From Prostheceraeus crozeri (taxonomy: Eukaryota; Platyhelminthes; Polycladida; Euryleptidae): DNA of 64,000 nt. The position numbers were made by a program, and so were the translations under genes. Under the pieces are notes generated by a model. That model worked only from the letters and a program-made list of their open reading frames with translations. It did no database searches and was not told the origin of the DNA. Shown piece after piece: positions 9,683 to 21,217 of this stretch. Within the stretch, counting starts at the first letter, position 1, and the number at the start of each line of letters is the position of its first letter. Location: assembly GCA_907163375.1 (NCBI GenBank), contig CAJQUW010003071.1:1-64000 (forward strand). Reading direction: 5' to 3'.

Positions 9683-10849
9683 TTAGCCATCCTTTGGCAG
9701 TCTCGCGCGTTTCCGAATAGAGAATTTGTACAGATGGCCGCGCATTCTCAGGCTGGCGTGGAGGCATTTTTTCGTCGGATGACCATTGTAGCATAGGATG
9801 GACTCGTCGAGACTTTGATTCACGAGTACTTCGCCGGCCAAATGATTATCCCGAATAGGGATGTGAAATTCAAACAAACAATCCTCATTCACACGTTCCC
9901 ACTCATCCCTCATGCGCTCCAACTTCTCATACGCCTGCCTCTCATCACCCTGCCGAGCCACAGTCCTCTCCAACTCAACATTCCTCGCTCTCAACACACT
10001 CATCTCCTTCATCATCTCCTCAAACTTCGCTTCTGCATCTCTCATTCTTCTCTCCGCAGCACTCGCCCTCTTCTCACACTCATCATTCTTCTCTTCCAAC
10101 TCTCGCGTCTTATTCTTCAAATCAGTCACACTACGCCTCATTCTAATATTTTCATCCGCTACCTCCTTCGACTTCAGTTCCTTCTTTTTCAACTCATCCA
10201 ACTCCTTCACAACTTCATCCTTCACTTTCTTCAAACTCTCATACTTATTAACCAACAAATCATGCGCCATCTGCTGCGAAACATGCCTCTTCTCTTCATC
10301 CTTCAACCACCTCGCCGACTGCACACGAATCCCACCACTCTTCACTTTTGGGGAAGATGAGCTCTTCGGGGGGTCGGTGATCACAATGTTTGACACCTCC
10401 GACGACGAAGAGCTCAACTTCCTCACACGCTTCCTCACACGCTCCCTATCTAAATCCACATCATCCTCATCATCACTCTCAAGCACTCTCTTTCGCCCAA
10501 TCTCAGCCTCCAACGACGCAACCGCTCTCGCCAACTCATCATTCTCAACAACATTCTCAACCTTACCCTCTCGCTCGATCGCCAACATTCGCTCCCTCTC
10601 TTCCACAATCAACTGCGTAAATCTCAAATCACTCACTAAACCACCACTACAGTCAGCATGCACTCTGTAGAAACGCGCCTCATCCTCATCACCCTTCAGC
10701 ACTCTACACTTCACACACGCAACCCTATTCAAGATAATCATGTGGCCGGTGCCCGCCTTCTTCACATGCGCCTTGGCGTCCGCACTGCGATTAATTCGCC
10801 CACATGAGCACATTTTGATGTGATATTTACGATTCTTATCGTTTGCCAT
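9683..10849 (-). CDS. Zinc-motif plus coiled-coil protein, 388 aa (copy A, intact)
   Basis: The start chosen is ATG 10849 (MANDKNRKYHIKMCSCG) because it aligns with MGGNSKFLFKKCSCG in B/C and follows a predicted 3' splice site. The ORF is open 18 codons further upstream, but that is leader. The N-terminus has spaced C-S-C-G, H, H, C-V-K-C and H-A-D-C residues, consistent with a zinc-binding fold. Then come an acidic segment (ESDDEDDVDLD), a Ser-rich stretch and a long charged coiled coil (roughly residues 185-310, Lys/Glu/Arg-rich heptads). The C-terminal block contains HIPIRDNHLAGEVL and ends PKDG. B/C homologs keep this architecture with low identity in the coil. It may be an oligomeric scaffold or DNA-associated protein; function unknown. 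Confidence 0.75.
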   Translation of the reverse strand: MANDKNRKYHIKMCSCGRINRSADAKAHVKKAGTGHMIILNRVACVKCRVLKGDEDEARFYRVHADCSGGLVSDLRFTQLIVEERERMLAIEREGKVENVVENDELARAVASLEAEIGRKRVLESDDEDDVDLDRERVRKRVRKLSSSSSEVSNIVITDPPKSSSSPKVKSGGIRVQSARWLKDEEKRHVSQQMAHDLLVNKYESLKKVKDEVVKELDELKKKELKSKEVADENIRMRRSVTDLKNKTRELEEKNDECEKRASAAERRMRDAEAKFEEMMKEMSVLRARNVELERTVARQGDERQAYEKLERMRDEWERVNEDCLFEFHIPIRDNHLAGEVLVNQSLDESILCYNGHPTKKCLHASLRMRGHLYKFSIRKRARLPKDG

Positions 10850-10866
10850 GCCTGATTTATTGTTAA

Positions 10867-11478
10867 CTGTAAGATAATGAAATTTGTATAAGTTTGGAAT
10901 CATGTAGTACAGTCATATTCCTAAAGTATTACACTTAGTCAGGAATGATAGATTTGAGTGTAGTGAGTGGCACTCGATCCCGTCGACAGCCCGAAGGCCT
11001 TGTACTGATCACTAGGGAAGTGAGAGATCTTCCCCGATACCCGCTCTTTACAGCTGAAGACATCATTGTCACTGCCCCGAAGTGGTAACAGGAACGCCGA
11101 GTCAAAGGTAGTGATCAGTAGCTGGGATCTAACCCCTCAAAGCTGCCTTAGACTTAGTCAAATTTCAAATCTGATAGCAGATTTGAACTCAGGATACTTG
11201 AAAACCTTAGTCTATATGTTAAAACTTTGAAAAAACTGAAAATTAAGAATTTTTAAAAAATTCCGCATTTTACTACTCATACTACTTTTAAAAAAGTTTA
11301 TTAGTAGTAAAGACACTATCAAACTCTATCATACAAACTTTGAAGTAAGAAGATAGCTTGCCTACTTCAAAAGATAGAGTCCTTTGAAACACCCGATATC
11401 GGGAGCTCAGAGCGACGACCGTCGCTTACCTCGTCTTTCGATGAAGTGATCAGACTTACGTTGTCGGGGGTTTATATA
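10867..11478 (-). promoter_or_regulatory. TATA box and 5' leader intron of the coiled-coil gene (copy A)
   Basis: On the minus strand TATATAAA (11478-11471) precedes a short leader ending at a GTAAGT donor (11459). The matching acceptor (TTATCTTACAG) ends at 10867, 17 bases before the ATG at 10849. The intron is about 590 bp. Copies B and C have the same TATA-leader-intron-ATG arrangement with little sequence identity. A second good donor (GAGGTAAGC) lies near 11428. The intron holds AT-rich DNA and no ORF. Confidence 0.6.
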
Positions 11479-11639
11479 TGCTCGGAAGAAAACTTAAAAT
11501 GGCTCTATCTCCGAAAGTATTCATCGTAGCGACATGCGGTTTGTTGCAAACGATTCGTCTCATCATTCTCTATCATATGACACCTGAACCATTCTGATAT
11601 AACCGCGGGAAGTTGGTCCGTCAGCACATGTCCATGTAA

Positions 11640-13066
11640 CATGCCACAAGTGAAAAAATTCCTAAGTGTGAGAGCTCCAGTGTGGTGAAAATTTTGAAAA
11701 TTTTCCAAAGTGTGGAATTTCGACCTGGGACCTTTACCAAAACATTTTTCATCAAATTTCACTGACCTCCCCCCCGTTCAGAGAAATTTGATGAAAAATG
11801 TTTTGGTGACGGTCCCAGGTCGAAATTCCACACTTTGGAAAATTTTCAAAATTTTACCCATACAAAGCCACTCTGACACTTAGGATTTTTTCAGGTAAGC
11901 GAGCTCCGACCTAAAATCTTGTAACCGCTCTAACTTTTGAACGAAGACAGATATGAACAAGCCGTTTCTTTCACTGAATTTGTCTCACTCTTAGCTTTCA
12001 AACGAGCTATGGCACGACAAAATCCGTCCACTGGAAGCCAAGATTGAAGCTAGCTGTGCAGAGGGGGGGAGGTCAGTGAAATTTGATGAAAAATGTTTTG
12101 GTGACGGTCCCAGGTCGAAATTCCACACTTTGGAAGATTTTCAAAATTTTACCCATACAAAGCCACTCTGACACTTAAGATTTTTTCAGGTGAGCGAGCT
12201 CCGACCTAAAATCTTGTAACAGCTCTAACTTTTGAACGACTGGTCCGATTGACTCGCAACAAAAAATGCTGTCGAGCAGTTTTTTCTCCTCTTTCAAACG
12301 AGTAGCCTTAAGACAAAATCCGTTCACTAGAACCAAAGTTAAAAGATTGCTGTCGGGAGGGGGGGGGAGGTCAGTGAAATTTGATGAAAAATGTTTTGGT
12401 GACGGTCCCAGGTCGAAATTCCACACTTTGGAAAATTTTCAAAATTTTACCCATACAAAGCCACTATGACACTTAGGATTTTTTAAGGTGAGCGAGCTCC
12501 GACCTAAAATCTTGTAACAGCTCTAACTTTTGAACGACTGGTCCGATTGACTCGCAACAAAAAATGTTGTCGAGCAGTTTTTTCTCCTCTTTCAAACGAG
12601 TAGCTGTAAGACAAAATCCGTCCACTAGAACCAAAGTTAGGAGATTGCTGTCGGGGGGGGTCAGTGAAATTTGATGAAAAATGTTTTGGTGACGGTCCCA
12701 GGTCGAAATTCCACACTTTGGAAAATTTTCAAAATTTTACCCATACAAAGCCACTCTGACACTTAGGATTTTTTAAGGTGAGCGAGCTCCGACCTAAAAT
12801 CTTGTAACAGCTCTAACTTTTGAACGACTGGTCCGATTGACTCGCAACAAAAAATGTTGTCGAGCAGTTTTTTCTCCTCTTTCAAACGAGTAGCCTTAAG
12901 ACAAAATCCGTTCACTAGAACCAAAGTTAGGAGATTGCTGTCGGGGGGGGTCAGTGAAATTTGATGAAAAATGTTTTGGTGACGGTTGCAGGTCGAAATT
13001 CCACACTTTGGAAAATTTTCAAAATTTTACCCATACAAAGCCACTCTGACACTTAGGATTTTTTCA
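11640..13066. repeat. Tandem array of 290-298 bp units with G-runs, opening with an inverted unit (copy A)
   Basis: Direct units start at a G-run followed by GTCAGTGAAATTTGATG; TCAG starts at 12073, 12371, 12661 and 12951, giving periods of 298, 290 and 290 bp. Each unit has the blocks GGTCGAAATTCCACACTTTG, CAGGTGAGCGAGCTCCGACC and CGAGCAGTTTTTTCTCCTC. The first unit faces an inverted partial copy (about 11640-11765 against 11782-11890), making a large hairpin. The second half of the first unit (11940-12070) matches the units of arrays B and C, so this is the element's own terminal array rather than unrelated satellite DNA. Confidence 0.9.
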
Positions 13067-13069
13067 GGT

Positions 13070-13308
13070 GAGCTACGACAGTCCACCCTCCCAACCTGGC
13101 CGGTACACCACGCCAGCCTGGCCGGCACACCACGCCAACCTAGACACCACATCACCGCGTTCTATACGACGGTCGGCCAGAGGGGGAGGGACGTCAGAAC
13201 CAAAGCACCACGGCGGCCGACCACGACACTCTGCCGTTCCAGAGGGGGGGGGACGTCAGCGACGGCGGCCATCTTGCGCTATCCAGAAGTGGAGTTTTAC
13301 TTACTACT
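13070..13308. repeat. Terminal module with short tandem repeats, a hairpin motif and G-runs (copy A outer end)
   Basis: A CTGGCCGGYACACCACGCC unit occurs twice, followed by G-run modules ending GGGGGGACGTCAG. CCACGACACTCTGCCGTTCC, an imperfect ACGACA/TGTCGT hairpin, precedes the second G-run. The last ~50 bases (13256-13308, from GCGACGGCGGCCATCTTGCG to GTTTTACTTACTAC) recur at 40596-40645 beyond copy C. After 13308 the two loci differ, so this marks the element or array boundary. Confidence 0.7.
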
Positions 13309-15002
13309 ACCAAGCGTACTACAATATCAAACAACATCTACGGAAACCTTCGTACAGATCAACAATGATAAAGTCAAATATTGGAGAAAACTTGATTGAA
13401 CCTGAGGATGTGAAAAACAGATCGGAAGAGTATATTGGTGAATTATATGGGGACCCAAATTACAGTCCGAGACCTATCTCCGAGAATGCAGTACAGGAAG
13501 TTAACTCAATTCTCAATTCCGAAGTAGAGATGGCGATAAAAAGACCGAAAGTCGGAAAAAGCCCTGGAGTTGACGAGATCCCAGCTGAATTGATTAAAGG
13601 GCTTGAGCATGTTGGGACGATAACGATAACTCAAATGTGCAACAAAATCCTTGAATCTGGAATCTGGCCCGAAGATTTCACGAAAATCATTTTGATCCCC
13701 ATTCCCAAAACTGTGCGTGCTACCGACTGCAAGAACTATAGAACAATCAGTCTGATTTCACATACATCAAAAGTACTTCTTGCCATTATCGAAAGAAGAA
13801 TCACAACCAGAATAGAAGAACATCTTACTGAAGAGCAGTTTGGCTTCAGATCGAAACGAGGAACGAGAGATGCAATAACAGCAATCAGAACGCTAAGTGA
13901 AAGATATATCGAAGCCAATCGATCATTATTTGTTGCCATGATAGATTTTGAGAAAGCGTTTGACCGAGTCAATTGGAGTACCCTGTGGAACATTCTCGTC
14001 AGCATTGGAATAAATGAAACTGAAGTAAACATTATAGCACAGTTATACCAGCATCAGAAAGCAGTCATAAAAGTAGGTAATGATCTCACTGGAGAAGTCC
14101 CTATTCTGCGTGGAGTACGTCAAGGATGCATCATATCACCAATGCTCTTTAATGTGTATATACAATTCTTAGCTAACGAAGTAAATTCAAAAGTGGCAAA
14201 TCACGGAGTCAATTTGTGTGGAAAAAGAACAACAGCGATTAGATATGCAGACGACCAGGCCATGTTATCTTCGAGCCTCAGAGGACTTCAAATCATAATG
14301 AACAGCTTAAATGACACTGCAGAAAAGTACGGCATGAAGATCAACACTAAGAAAACTAAAGTTATGATATTTTCGAAAACAAATTCGCCTTCTCCTTTCA
14401 CAATGCGAGTGGGAAATGAAGTTCTGGAAAAAGTCGACAATTTCAAGTATTTAGGCTCAATTCTAACAAGTGACGGACGATGTACGAAAGAAATAAGGTC
14501 AAGAATCTCTCAAGCGAAACAGTCCTATTTCAAGAAAGTACAAGAAGTGACCACGACATCCAACAGCATTGAATTCAAGAAGCGTATGGTAAAGACCTAC
14601 TGTTGGAGCACCCTTCTTTACGGTTGCGAGAGCTGGACACTCAGACATCGTGACGTCAAATACCTGGAGGCAGCAGAGATGTGGTTTTGGAGAAGAATTA
14701 TGAACATCAAGTGGACTGACAGAGTAACAAATGATGAAATTTTGATGAAAGCAAATGAAAAACGATGCCTACTGAACACCATCACGAGTCGAAAAGGCAA
14801 CTATGTGGGTCACCAACTCCGACACGATGGCATTCTCACCAAAATCCTTGAAACGAAGATCAACGGGAAGAGAACAAGAGGAAGAAAACGAGCGAGGTGG
14901 CTGGACGATCTCAAGTGGAAAGCCGGGGTGAATTCATATGGAGAATTGAAACGTCTGAGTGAAGATCGAGAAAAATGGAAGAAGTTTGTGACGAACATTT
15001 AA
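13309..15002 (+). mobile_element. 5'-truncated non-LTR retrotransposon (RTE-like LINE)
   Basis: An open frame encodes a reverse transcriptase from about 13365 (MIKSNIGENLIEPED) to the stop at 15000-15002, 545 codons. The same frame is open back into the terminal module (to 13068), but that part is not LINE-like. RT landmarks in order are GKSPGVDEIPAELIK, YRTISLISHTSKVL, EEQFGFRSKRGTRDA, MIDFEKAFDRVNW (catalytic D), GVRQGCIISPMLFNVY and IRYADDQAMLSS (YADD). The C-terminus has LLYGCESWTL, RRIMNIKWTDR, GKRTRGRKRARWLDDLKW. This layout fits RTE/BovB-type elements. The upstream APE endonuclease domain is absent, as expected for 5' truncation. The remaining frame has no stop, so the insertion is fairly recent. 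Confidence 0.88.
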
Positions 15003-18000
15003 GCAATGACTTTGCAGTTATCTTTGACTTTGTTTCTTTCTTTCCTATTGTTGTATTGTGTGTGACCTACCACGTGGTAGACTACAAATATATATAGGGC
15101 TAAATTCACAAGAACTACTGCACTGGTTTATATAATTCCATTGTCACTTTGCATAAAGTAGTAAAGAATATTTCCGTCATTGATCAAAGATGCAAGCTAT
15201 TGTTTGCATCGATTTCCACGCGCTGTTCAATTTCATAAAAGACAAAGTTTAAAATCAATCTTTATTGAAGAAATTTCCACGAATCATTAAGTTACATTGG
15301 CAAATGCTGGATTACAAGTCATCCAGGCTTGCGTGAATAATTTGAATTATGAAATAAATATTTCAATGTTAATCATTATAAATGGAATGTCCATTATCAC
15401 AGTAAATTTCAGAATGTCATAATTTACATGAAGATTTGATGACATAACCATTTTCATGATAATATTAGCAGTAGATAATAGCTTTTGTACATATGCTTTT
15501 GCTAACTTGCATCATTATAATTTATTATAATATGTATAATGCATACAAATATAAATAAAAGTCGAATTTTGTCTATAAAATAATGTCATCAGTCATGCCC
15601 AGATGATCAATATATGGAGTGATCGAGCTCGTTTCAAGTCATTCCACACTGTATGATTCGCCAAAGATATCACAATATTGTGAGAAGTATTTTCTGGGAT
15701 TTGATCTGTCTCTGATCCTTTGATTAATCGACCTTCTGATACTCTCCCAATCATACGAGTTGTACAAAGTATTCAATAAATCTAAAAAAGAAATCAATCC
15801 AGATAAGATAGATGAAAGTACCATGACATGTAATATTTATGAGTGCAAAAGTATGTGCGATAGAAGTTCTGGCATGAATCCTATATTGAAGGAGAATCAT
15901 TTGTACTTTTATATCTGTTTACGAAGTCGCAACCATCGGTTCATGAGCCTGGCCGTACTTGGTAATGGCATGGACAACCTAAACGTGACCCGGCGAGTGA
16001 AGAAGCCCTCATACGACGTCTCAATGTATTGCTCAAAAACAGGGATGTCAAAAAAGCACATTTAATTGATTTCAGCGGAATTTTTGGCACGATAGCTCTA
16101 TTTCGCCAAGGTTAACGTCAAAATAAGGAAACTTTGTTGAAAAACGTCATTTAATCTTATAGCTTTTGCTATTTATTTCTCAATCTTAAGAAATAACAAT
16201 TGTAGTTACTACTTGAGTGGAGATCTAAAACTTATATAACAATGCTTGGAAAAGTTGAAATGCTTTTCATGAACTCAGCATGATATGCAGTAGTGTAGGC
16301 TAGGCCTAAAGTGATGTCAAGTCGATAAATGCCCAGACAAAGAGCGCTAACAAGGCACATATTTTATTACTCCCTAAATTTTTTAAATTCTTCTTTGTTG
16401 CACCTCGAAGGGGCATCCATGTTTGTAGTGTGTTTTATTATAAAATGATTATTCTTTTTATACCACCGATAAATCCAAGTTCGTGGTACACTAAATATAT
16501 TAAGCTACTAGGCTGTATTACATGGGGATGAACGCGAACATGGCCGCACAATTGGAAACAAAGTTTTCGAAATAGCACAATAAGATAATAAAAATAATTT
16601 GTATACCATATGTTATCAAAGTTTGAAAGATTGGCCATAGGATGACATAGGATGTCAGATATAAGACTGAGCTTACGGCAATTCATATTGTGAAACATGA
16701 ATTTTCTTATAGAAACAAGCAAGATTTGCAGTGGCTGTGAGCTTCAGGATGTTTGTCCAAACACTTTGGTTGGTCCTAATTACTTATTTATTAAAGTAAT
16801 TTCTTTAAATATATCTCGCTTAGTAATGTTGAATCAATCAAAACACTGATTACATCTTTTGTTATCATCGCTTTCATTTGATATTTTTGTCTGAGAATCA
16901 TTAGAATACGCCAACAATCCATGATGCAACCTAAGTATCCACCTTATTCAATGAAATTAGAAATTGTGATTTCAACGAAATGTTTTTAATTGATCAAGCC
17001 TTTTGTCTCTATTCTCCTTAGTTTCAGAACAGTTTCGAAGCAACTTTTCATTAGGGCTTATACACGAATGAAATTTGAAGCATGAGTTTTGCATAATAAT
17101 TAGAGGACATACGCTGTAACTACTTCAGGATATTTCACAAAATGTTTTCTCCAAACGAAATATGCATGGCACAAATCTCAAGGTTTGTGAAAATGGAACC
17201 TACTGTTGTGTGATTCGAATTACAACAACAATTATGAAGACAGATCATTTTCATACCTATTAATGTCCACTGCTGATCACAGCTCTTATCAAGACTTGAT
17301 ACTTTCTAAGTTCTTCGTTCAATGTAACCTTAATCAGAAAAAAATGAAATGGAAAGAAAGAGAATAATGACAGCTAGATGGTTTAAATCACAAATATAAT
17401 GAGTAAACGCAACATTGAAGCGAAGCAACTAGCAGATATCATGGTCTGGAATTCTCATGAAGTGGCAAGAGAATAAAAATCTTTGATTTTCCTTGAGGAC
17501 ATCAACACCTATCTAAAAAGGAAACGGTGGTCGCTGGAGAATAATTGTCGGTTATACGCAACAATGGTGGATGTGGTTGTGGCACAGGCTGGGCTTAGCA
17601 ATCACACGTGTCTATATTTATAGCATTCCTAAATTCTTAATCTTAGAGAAAGCAAAGTATATGCATAGTATATGCAAAGTATATATACATCAGGAGGCAT
17701 GCGTTTCTATCGCAAAATGGTTGCTATGAATATTCATAATGATTCTTATAATTCCTAGTTGCATCATTAGCAATAAATTCAGCGAATATTTTGACACTGT
17801 AAGTGAGAGCTAAACTAAATGATGTGCATTTCTCGCATATTCATGAAATTTGTCAACATCATTTACATTTTGTTTTACTGTGTCAAAAGAATGTCAAAAT
17901 TACAAAGGAATGCCTATACGTAGGCATTGTTCTAGTATCTGAGTCATTTGATTAATATGAAGCATTTTGATAAATGCTCCTGTCAATAATTACCGAACAA

Positions 18001-18752
18001 ATGATATTGTCTCGCTGGCAGATATGTCAAATGCAGGCCCTAATTTAGGAAGGAGGTTTTTATGAGCATAACATGAAATTTTGCTCACTTGCATCAGTAG
18101 TTCATTTCATATTTTGAACATCGTGGCTTTAGTTGAAAGAAGAGCATCGGTTATTGATACTAAACTACGTGCATACTTGTAGTAACCGAAATTATTGCTT
18201 TTGTTTAAATGTAGCACAATTTCAAATGATTGAGTACCGGCTGAATTAAAACATGTACCAACTTAGAGGCGTTTTTAAAATTTATAATTTTGTATCTTAC
18301 GCTCAGGTCGCTTGTATACGATACACGGCTTCTAAATGATTGCTTAACTTACTGCAAAATAGCTTGAATTCATAACTTTACTTGACTGGATTTTACTTAA
18401 TGGGATTTATGGTTCTCAGAAGTTACTGTTACAATTAAACCTACAATATATTACGCTATTACAAAAGCGGTCATTACAATACTACCATCTGTATATATCA
18501 AGATCGTTTACTATGTTGTGCAAGGATCATCCTTCTCACTCAAAGAATGTCAAAGAGAGAAAAGTGCCTCCATGTATAGGCATAGTATAGAATTTGACGA
18601 AGATTCATATTCTTTTCTGGAGCTAAGTAGTGATTCCTACAGTTTGTCCATTAGGTACTGTATGGTCTACCAATATAAATTCCACCTTAATCTTACTTCA
18701 TACAGGCTCCGTAGAATGAACATTCCGCTCGGTCATTACCTCACAATTAGTA
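15003..18752. other. AT-rich DNA without recognised genes
   Basis: Only short ORFs without codon bias or motifs are present. The LINE 3' region ends by about 15100 (ATATATATAGGGC). Nothing else was identified; it is probably host intergenic DNA. Confidence 0.6.
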
Positions 18753-19877
18753 CAGTAGAATTCGCATATATCGGCGCCTCAAGGGACAGACGAAAACCGC
18801 CGATATATGCGAACTCCCTGAATTTTGAAGTTTTGTGAAATCTACACGAGTTCTGAGATCATGCCATGCATCATACAATGTATATACGTGTATTGACTCA
18901 TGAATTATTGCGTTGCTGTACTTAAATACATGTACATATTGACTTATTGTCCAACATGTACAGTACATGTACATGTAATTGTGTCTATGTAATCAATAGA
19001 TATCTAAAAATTGTGCCTTTCTGAACTGATGCTTGCAACGTAAGTATCGCAAACCGGATATCACTATGTTTGTCAAAAACTGAGTATGCTTTTTGAATCA
19101 AGAAGATTGAGGCTTCTTCATGCCTACATGCTTACCTGCTATATGAAGCACAAAACAAAGAAGAGTATGCATAAATCAAGACGCTGCTAAGAGTCACGTG
19201 CAGGCGAAGCCAGCCAATCTAAGTCAATCAAGACGCTGCTAAGAGTCACGTGCAGGCGAAACCATAGAGATGGATGGGGTGGCGAGCCGCTTTCTGTCTA
19301 GAGAGAGGACATGCATCGAACTCAACAATGTTTTTGACGGTAGCTTGTGCTCCTTTGATGACGCAACAGTCACTAAGTCAGGTCTGACAATAGCATCGTA
19401 GGTGAAGGCGTTAACAATGCAATCATCACGTCGAATGAAAGACTAATTATGTGAGAATTATCAGTGAGATACAGTGGCAAGCCTATTTATCTTTCCTCGG
19501 CTGCTAGATTCTACAATTTTGATCAAACCCCCAAACATGATCGAGATGATTTGTAGAAGATCTAAATTTTCACATGCCACTAGAATAGTTAGAATCGGAT
19601 AGTCCTAACTGGAATCTGCAGCCATCCGCGTCCACATATACTGTCATTCTAGTGACTCTTCTAGGCAAAACACATCGCTTGAGGATTTCCAGGAAATCCG
19701 CCGTTATAAACGAATATTTTTCTGTCAGGGACAGCGAAAATGCGCCGATATAGGCGAATCGCCGATATAGCCGAAGCCGATATAAGCGACCTCGATTATA
19801 TAGAAAAGATAGGAAATTCTGCCGGGACAAAAAGAAACCGCCGATATAGCCGAAGCTGATATATGCGAATTCTACTG
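18753..19877. mobile_element. Non-autonomous pogo/Tigger-type element (1.13 kb) with TA target duplication
   Basis: The termini are CAGTAGAATTCGCATATATC on the left and its reverse complement with one mismatch on the right (...GATATATGCGAATTCTACTG), each flanked by TA. Extra copies of a CGCCGATATAKSCGAA motif lie inside both ends (18790-18815 and 19750-19865). There is no transposase ORF. Inside, a 52-bp tandem duplication around TCAAGACGCTGCTAAGAGTC occurs at 19176 and 19228. Confidence 0.8.
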
Positions 19878-20399
19878 TATTTTTGCTATAAATCATTAGT
19901 TACAAGAACGAGAGGCAAGGAAAAAGGTGAATTGCACATCAACATGCTGAGATCTCGCGTTTTCTCCAAAAGAATGTAAAAATGAAGCTTGATATCTTTC
20001 GTTCAGAGACAATTGCATTTCAAATAAATAGTTAACTTTGTAAAGATTTTAGCGTCGATTGCAGTGCTATCACTTTCAATTTCATCATATCAAAACGAAA
20101 ATAATGTTGCAACGACTTCTGACTACATTTCATATATCTGAGGCTTGAAAATCCATTTAAAGAAGAGATAGAGAAGTGCATACATGTGCACTTGATCAAA
20201 TTATCATTAAGCTCAAGTTCCCTTTGTAAGGCAGGAAGAGGAATAATAACATAAGAACTATTGTACTTACGTTTCAATTCGTTGATGACTGTCGAAGTTT
20301 CCCTTCATCCGCTGTCCCTCTCAGCGGATACACAATTTTCCTCCTAAGAGATTCCAACGACACAAGTAGTAATAAAACGGCGAACACTCGACCGGCGCG
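19878..20399. other. AT-rich spacer left of the giant palindrome
   Basis: No gene is recognised. The palindrome begins at the C-run at about 20400; before that there is no match to the DNA right of copy C apart from a weak GTTTTAYTACTACT resemblance. Confidence 0.5.
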
Positions 20400-21116
20400 C
20401 CCCCCTCTGGAACGACAGAGTGTCGTGGTCGGCCGCCGTGGTGCTTCGAGTTTGACTCCCCCCCTCTGGAACGACAGAGTGTCGTGGTGGACTTGGGCGA
20501 CCGCCAGGATTTGTCTTGAGGCTATAGTGTGTGATGTTTTTCGTGCAATCTGCTGAATGTTGGGTTGTAAAATGGGCTGTTTCGAGTGGAAGGAGTGCTC
20601 GGATGTGAAAACGGAGGCCAGATTCGGATTCAGCGTGAAATTCTGCATCGGTATGGTGAGTTTGAACGCAATCGGAGAGAAAAAGTTTTCGCTGACGTCC
20701 CCCCCCTCGGCACCGACCTTCCAACTTTGCTTCCAGTGGACGGATTTTGTTGTGCTATAGCTCGTTTGAAAGCTAAGGGTGAGACAAACTCACTGAAAGA
20801 ATCGGCTTGTTCATATCTGTCTTCGTTTAGATGTGAGACGCCATTTAAGATTTTGGGAGATTGGCGAAAAACGACAGAGTTAGAATTTTGGACGTTTTGG
20901 GCTGTAGCGCCAAAACGAAGCATCGGAGAGCAAAACGGATTTCAGATTTGGAATCAGCGTGAAATTCTGCATCTGTATGGTGAGTTTCAAGTCAATCGGA
21001 GAGAAAAAATTTTTCATCACAAAATTTTGCGATGGCTGCCTGCTGTAGAGCCAAAACGAAGCATCGGATGGGAAAACGGAGGCCAGATTTGGATTCAGCG
21101 TCAAATTCTACATTGA
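20400..21116. repeat. Terminal G-run tandem array, arm B
   Basis: The outer end has two ~60 bp modules, each CCTCTGGAACGACAGAGTGT preceded by a C-run. One diverged array unit follows (CGAAGACAGATATGAACAAG and GGGGGGACGTCAGCGAAAA seen on the minus strand, 20690-20840). Two units of GCATCGG-anchored sequence lie at 20920-21070. Relative to arm C it lacks about 150 bp of array but has a private ~28 bp insertion near 20510-20540. Confidence 0.85.
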
Positions 21117-21217
21117 AATGGTATATTTCCAGCTCAATCGGACCTCCAGAATCGATGATAGAAGCGTTTTAAGTTTTTGGATGATGGGTATTACGTCATC
21201 AGCTGATCGCCACAAAC

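Larger units (their letters stand above)
1..13308 (-). mobile_element. Virus-like DNA polymerase B element, copy A (left end outside window)
   Basis: This block holds PolB, two WEVG-type proteins, a coiled-coil protein and two small proteins of unknown function, and it ends in a G-run tandem array. The gene order matches copies B and C, but the sequence is clearly diverged from them. Orientation is given with the array end as the start, so the element reads leftward like copy C. The polymerase carries one in-frame stop and both WEVG genes carry frameshifts, while the coiled-coil, acidic and spliced small genes are open. No integrase, ATPase, protease or major capsid gene is seen, but the element runs off the left edge. 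A relationship to Maverick/Polinton or adintovirus-like elements is inferred only from PolB. Confidence 0.8.

Noticed and set aside
9815-10670. Long plus-strand ORFs (up to 252 codons) opposite the coiled-coil gene of copy A.
   Set aside because: Leu/Ser/His-rich translations are the expected shadow of a Lys/Glu-rich coiled coil on the other strand.
16438-16722. A 94-codon minus-strand ORF and similar ORFs of 60-110 codons in 15-20 kb and 41-52 kb.
   Set aside because: No motif, no conserved copy, no promoter or splice context; lengths are expected by chance in this composition.
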